Below, one piece after another: positions 5,607-6,408 of a stretch of DNA of 6,408 nt. Under the pieces are notes generated by a model, which saw only the letters and a list, made by a program, of their open reading frames with translations, had not been told where the DNA came from and searched no databases. Origin of the DNA: Gammaproteobacteria bacterium (GTDB lineage: Bacteria > Pseudomonadota > Gammaproteobacteria > Eutrophobiales > Eutrophobiaceae); assembly GCA_015661095.1 (NCBI GenBank), contig JACVQI010000115.1, forward strand, positions 1 through 6,408. Reading direction: 5' to 3'. Each line of letters opens with the position of its first letter. The first letter of the stretch is position 1. Both the position numbers and the translations under genes were made by a program.

Positions 5607-6408
5607 TTAGCCAGCCCGGTCCAGAATCTGGACGATAAGTTCGAGAAAATCTTCTTCTTCTTCGATACCGGCCAATTCCCTGGTGGTGATGGTATAGCCA
5701 AAACGCCGCGCAATCGACTCATAACGTGGAATGCGGGCCCGGAACAGGCGCGGGAATACCCAGCGAACGAAATCGTCCGGATCGATCAAAGCCACATAAT
5801 CAACCTGCTGTTGCTGCATGTACAGGGCCAGTTGTTCGTCCAGAAACTCCTCGCGATAATACAATGGTTTGGGATCTTCCTCAGAACGCCTGATCAGTTC
5901 CTGTTCATCTTCTTCAGTCGCCTGGATATAGAGTATCAAGGTATGGGTGGCCAGGGTTGCAATCCCTTCGTCATCCTCCAGTTCGCACAGACTGCCACCG
6001 GCATCATTTACGAAATGGTCATACCCATAGATGGTGCGTGCCTTGTCAATAAAGCCGGGCACATCCTGCATGGATGCAATTTCGGCAACCCGATGCAGTT
6101 GCTGGCGCCGCTTGAACTCCCGTAGACCCAGCCCACCCAACTCCGGGTTGCCAACCTTGCCTAGAAAACTGGACAACGGCTGCAGATTATCGACCGAGAT
6201 GTTGTTGGAGATGTGAATCGAATCCGAGCGAAGCAGATCGCGCAGAAAATCAATCTGCATGGCCTGGAATTTGACATTATCGAGGATGGCTTCCCCCATG
6301 TAACGGGTACCGATGCGGTAATCGCCGGAATAATGAAACCATTGCCGCTTGCGCAGGACACGGGCCAGGCTGGTCTTGCCAACCCCGGACATGCCGAGCA
6401 GGGTAATC
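5607..6408 (-). CDS. Conserved P-loop ATPase of unknown function; N-terminus outside window
   Basis: The frame is open through the right edge. Residues ITLLG precede an in-frame ATG at 6392, and together they complete a Walker A motif, GMSGVGKT, at 6395-6372. The ATG is therefore internal and the true start lies beyond the window, probably only a few codons away because the motif follows the first beta-strand. About 266 residues are visible, ending in TAA at 5607. After the P-loop come WFHYSGDYRIGTRY, DFLRDLLRSDSIHI, SSFLGKVGNPELGG, a VNDAGGSLCELEDDEG segment, the hydrophobic strand HTLILYIQA and DPDDFVRWVFPRLF. The layout suggests a small P-loop NTPase or kinase-like fold with a charged, Glu/Asp-rich C-terminal half. 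No membrane segment or signal is seen. I recall similar proteins annotated only as 'ATPase' in gammaproteobacteria, but no substrate or pathway can be named. It sits 30 bp upstream of metA on the same strand, so a role tied to methionine or sulfur metabolism is possible but unproven. Confidence 0.85.
   Translation of the reverse strand, partial: ITLLGMSGVGKTSLARVLRKRQWFHYSGDYRIGTRYMGEAILDNVKFQAMQIDFLRDLLRSDSIHISNNISVDNLQPLSSFLGKVGNPELGGLGLREFKRRQQLHRVAEIASMQDVPGFIDKARTIYGYDHFVNDAGGSLCELEDDEGIATLATHTLILYIQATEEDEQELIRRSEEDPKPLYYREEFLDEQLALYMQQQQVDYVALIDPDDFVRWVFPRLFRARIPRYESIARRFGYTITTRELAGIEEEEDFLELIVQILDRAG

Noticed and set aside
5304..6125. Long plus-strand open frame (273 codons) antisense to metA and the ATPase gene
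   Set aside because: It spans two well-supported minus-strand genes plus the gap between them, and its translation resembles no protein I know. It is a shadow of the coding bias on the other strand.

Overview
The window looks like an ordinary chromosomal stretch of a gammaproteobacterium, moderately GC-rich. RimO matches the enterobacterial protein in length and motifs, the MetH tail is almost the textbook sequence, and AcpH and MetA are of the proteobacterial type. Chromatiales-like sulfur or halophilic bacteria are a reasonable guess, but this rests on recalled resemblance only. No transposase, integrase, CRISPR array, tRNA or rRNA is visible.

Layout, left to right. (1) The 3' end of metH (+), cobalamin-dependent methionine synthase, enters from the left edge and ends at 632. 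(2) Convergent to it are two minus-strand genes. One is an inositol-monophosphatase-family protein (2008 to 1244, GTG start) with two altered metal-ligand positions. The other is an AcpH-type acyl-carrier-protein phosphodiesterase (1226 to 582), whose C-terminus runs antisense into the end of metH. They are 17 bp apart and probably form one transcript. (3) A 139-bp divergent intergenic region (2009-2147) separates them from an NmrA/QorB-like NAD(P)-binding protein on the plus strand, best started at a TTG codon at 2148. (4) Convergent to that gene is a minus-strand series: a P-loop ATPase of unknown function (cut by the right edge), then metA (homoserine O-acyltransferase) after 30 bp, then, after a 106-bp gap, rimO (ribosomal protein S12 methylthiotransferase).

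Three of the seven genes touch methionine or S-adenosylmethionine. MetA activates homoserine at the first committed step, MetH makes methionine (its C-terminal domain here uses AdoMet for reactivation), and RimO consumes AdoMet. The AcpH/IMPase-like pair are both phosphate-ester hydrolase families. Whether these groupings mean functional coupling cannot be decided from one window.

I see no clear new multi-gene defence or mobile system. The points most worth a second look are the IMPase-like protein with Cys and His where catalytic aspartates are expected, the uncharacterised P-loop ATPase immediately upstream of metA, and the extended AcpH C-terminus that overlaps metH.
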